Assembly: GCA_023458355.1 (NCBI GenBank)
Contig: JAEWZS010000194.1
Span: forward strand, 1-7,893
DNA length: 7,893 nucleotides
From: Bacillota bacterium
Lineage (GTDB): Bacteria > Bacillota > Clostridia > Christensenellales > CAG-138
Direction of reading: 5' to 3'
A program made the translations under genes and the position numbers. Under the pieces are notes generated by a model, which was not told the DNA's origin, did not search any database, and saw only the letters and a program-made list of their open reading frames with translations. Shown piece by piece: positions 6,860-7,893 of this stretch (positions are counted from its first letter, which is position 1; each line of letters opens with the position of its first letter).

Positions 6860-7344
6860 ATGACCGCCTCCCTTGCTTCCTCTGCCGTTTTGAAAAATAA
6901 AACTTTAGTAACTTGTGCATCAAAGTTTAATGCGTTTGCCTTGAGTAAGCTTTGGGCAGTTTCTTTTTCGGCATCCGTAATATTATCGCCATAGAAATAG
7001 GCGGTCAGGCTTAACCGATTGTCATATCTGCGTTTGTGGTGCAGTTCCCCGCTGCGTAATACAAAATGGGGTGAAATATAGGAAATGGCTCTGTCGAGCA
7101 CATTTTTAACAAAGGGGCTGAAACCGCCGTAGGTGCATCGGCTTATAAGGATCAACTCGCTGCATTTTCCGAGAATCTCTCCCGTGGTCTCGTATCCGTC
7201 TTTAATTACGCACCGCCCCGGCGTCTTGATCCAGCAGCCAAAGCAGCCGATACAATGACGTATGGTTCCGTTATCGGTAATCACTTTAAGCTCAGAATTT
7301 TCAATGGACTGCATATCATCTATATCCGTAATCAACAGTCGCAT
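6856..7344 (-). CDS. Flavodoxin-family protein with Cys-rich CxGCxxCW segment
   Basis: A 162-residue protein starting MRLLITDIDD. After the first strand it has HCIGCFGCWIKTPGRCVIKD (res 30-49; Cys 31, 34, 37, 45), then the flavodoxin second-loop-like ELILISRCTYGGFSPFVKNV (63-82), followed by LDRAISYISPHF (83-94) and LHHKRRYDNR (101-110). This pattern belongs to a flavodoxin-like oxidoreductase group found in anaerobic Firmicutes. The Cys cluster may bind an iron-sulfur centre or serve in redox; the sequence alone does not settle which. The usual N-terminal GSPR-type FMN phosphate loop is not seen. A longer reading to a TTG at 7419 is possible but would run through the cysK terminator and the -10 element; the ATG at 7344 has GGTGGG 5 nt upstream and fits the family start. 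It is first in a two-gene unit, overlapping the next flavodoxin gene by 4 nt. Confidence 0.82.
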   Translation of the reverse strand: MRLLITDIDDMQSIENSELKVITDNGTIRHCIGCFGCWIKTPGRCVIKDGYETTGEILGKCSELILISRCTYGGFSPFVKNVLDRAISYISPHFVLRSGELHHKRRYDNRLSLTAYFYGDNITDAEKETAQSLLKANALNFDAQVTKVLFFKTAEEAREAVI

Positions 7345-7377
7345 AAATACCCACCAATCTTTTCCTGACTTGTGTTC

Positions 7378-7406
7378 ATTATAGCGGAAAAAGCGAAAGA
7401 AAGAAA
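7378..7406 (-). promoter_or_regulatory. Probable promoter for the two flavodoxin genes
   Basis: The minus strand carries a perfect TATAAT (7383 down to 7378), giving an expected transcription start near 7371 and a leader of about 27 nt. The matching -35 position (TTTCTT at 7406-7401, 17-bp spacer) is poor, 2 of 6 to TTGACA, so an activator or another sigma preference may be needed. The element overlaps the U-rich tail of the cysK terminator. Confidence 0.55.
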
Positions 7407-7432
7407 CGGACCGAGGCAAAAGCCTCGATCCG
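7388..7432 (-). terminator. Intrinsic terminator after cysK
   Basis: On the minus strand CGGATCGAGGC (7432-7422), loop TTTT (7421-7418) and GCCTCGGTCCG (7417-7407) form an 11-bp stem with one G:U pair, followed by the pyrimidine tail TTTCTTTCTTTCGCTTTTT (7406-7388). It lies 37 nt after the cysK stop. In the plus direction there is no U-run after the stem, so it is oriented for cysK. Confidence 0.88.
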
Positions 7433-7446
7433 GTAAGATTCTTAAA

Positions 7447-7462
7447 AAGTGACTTGTCACTT
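7447..7462. repeat. Short inverted repeat just after the cysK stop
   Basis: Two 7-bp arms, AAGTGAC (7447-7453) and GTCACTT (7456-7462), separated by only TT. In the cysK transcript it would be followed by UUU and AAG, so it could form a small hairpin (about 5 bp once the loop is opened) and help termination or protect the 3' end. It could instead be a protein-binding palindrome. It lies 7 nt beyond the cysK stop codon. Confidence 0.5.
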
Positions 7463-7469
7463 CATGAGG

Positions 7470-7893
7470 TTATTCTTCAAAGAGCGCTGTAGAAAGATAT
7501 CTTTCTCCCGTATCGGGTAAAACCGCCACAATTAGCTTATCTGCGTTTTCAGGGCGTTTGGCTAGCTCGGTTGCCGCATAAAGCGCAGCGCCCGAGGAAA
7601 TGCCAACGAGAATTCCTTCTGTATGTGCGAGTTTACGTGCAGCCGCAAAGGCATCTTCGTTTTGTACGGTGATTACCTCGTCGTAGACGCCTGTGTTCAA
7701 TACGGTTGGCACGAATCCCGCGCCGATTCCCTGAATTTTATGCGGACCGCTTCTGCCCTCCGTAAGCACGGGGGAGGCGGCAGGTTCTACGGCTACGACC
7801 TTTACATTAGGGTTTTGCGCCTTTAAATATTCGCCTGAGCCGGTGATGGTGCCGCCGGTGCCGATGCCCGATACCAAAATATCGACCTTGCCG
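7470..7893 (-). CDS. cysK: Cysteine synthase (O-acetylserine sulfhydrylase), C-terminal 140 residues (gene continues past right edge)
   Basis: The frame is open from the right edge of the window to a TAA at 7472-7470. The visible protein begins GKVDILVSGIGTGGTITGSG and contains the GTGGT loop that holds the phosphate of pyridoxal phosphate, then KIQGIGAGFVPTVLNTGVYD, the EGILVGISSGAALYAA block whose SSG serine faces the cofactor ring nitrogen, and VAVLPDTGERYLST near the C-terminus, all diagnostic of CysK. The enzyme replaces the acetyl group of O-acetylserine with sulfide to make cysteine. The roughly 170 N-terminal residues, including the catalytic lysine, are outside, so CysK cannot be formally separated from a close CysM or cystathionine beta-synthase-like paralogue, though the ending ERYLSTALFEE favours CysK. 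Start and regulation are not visible. It ends in two successive hairpins before the flavodoxin pair. Confidence 0.94.
   Translation of the reverse strand, partial: GKVDILVSGIGTGGTITGSGEYLKAQNPNVKVVAVEPAASPVLTEGRSGPHKIQGIGAGFVPTVLNTGVYDEVITVQNEDAFAAARKLAHTEGILVGISSGAALYAATELAKRPENADKLIVAVLPDTGERYLSTALFEE

Noticed and set aside
7345..7419. 25-codon N-terminal extension of the Cys-rich flavodoxin gene from a TTG
   Set aside because: The extension would encode the terminator hairpin and the -10 element, begins in the hairpin loop, and has no family support; the ATG at 7344 fits better.
1..7893. Search for a mobile element, defence system, CRISPR array or other novel multi-gene system
   Set aside because: All sense-strand genes belong to recognisable metabolic or housekeeping families, and there are no transposase, integrase, att-like, or regularly spaced repeat sequences; the window looks like ordinary core chromosome.

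Overview
This window looks like chromosomal DNA from an anaerobic, low-to-moderate-GC Gram-positive bacterium of the Clostridia type. The evidence is a ferredoxin-dependent 2-oxoacid oxidoreductase gene joined to a butyrate-kinase/phosphotransbutyrylase pair, strong GGAGG-type ribosome binding sites, sigma-A-like TATAAT promoters, short intergenic gaps and U-tailed hairpin terminators. A genus cannot be named from this sequence alone. I see no mobile elements, tRNA, rRNA, CRISPR or phage features.

Layout. (1) Positions 1-2654, minus strand: a three-gene operon read buk -> ptb -> iorA, with iorA running off the left edge. (2) Positions 2655-2893: a divergent promoter region with one minus-strand and up to two plus-strand promoters, plus a perfect tandem 10-bp repeat. 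(3) Positions 2894-6163, plus strand: a cytosolic alkaline-phosphatase-superfamily phosphodiesterase/phosphatase followed after 18 nt by tex, closed by a strong 15-bp-stem terminator at 6171-6210. (4) Positions 6227-7344, minus strand: two overlapping flavodoxin-fold genes, the upstream one with a Cys-rich CxGCxxCW segment. (5) Positions 7470-7893, minus strand: the 3' end of a cysteine synthase gene (cysK), with two hairpins just after its stop and a U-rich terminator tail that overlaps the promoter of the flavodoxin pair. No gene-free stretch exceeds 300 bases; the longest is the 239-nt divergent region.

How the genes work together. The buk-ptb-iorA operon makes sense as an energy-conserving route. 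IorA (with an IorB expected to the left, outside the window) would oxidise an aryl- or other 2-oxoacid to an acyl-CoA while reducing ferredoxin; the Ptb-type enzyme would swap CoA for phosphate; and the Buk-type kinase would make ATP and release the free acid. The linkage suggests that the physiological substrates of Ptb and Buk here may be amino-acid-derived acyl groups (for example arylacetyl) rather than, or besides, butyryl. That is an inference from gene order. The remaining genes are housekeeping (tex, cysK) or enzymes of unknown substrate (the phosphatase and the two flavoproteins).
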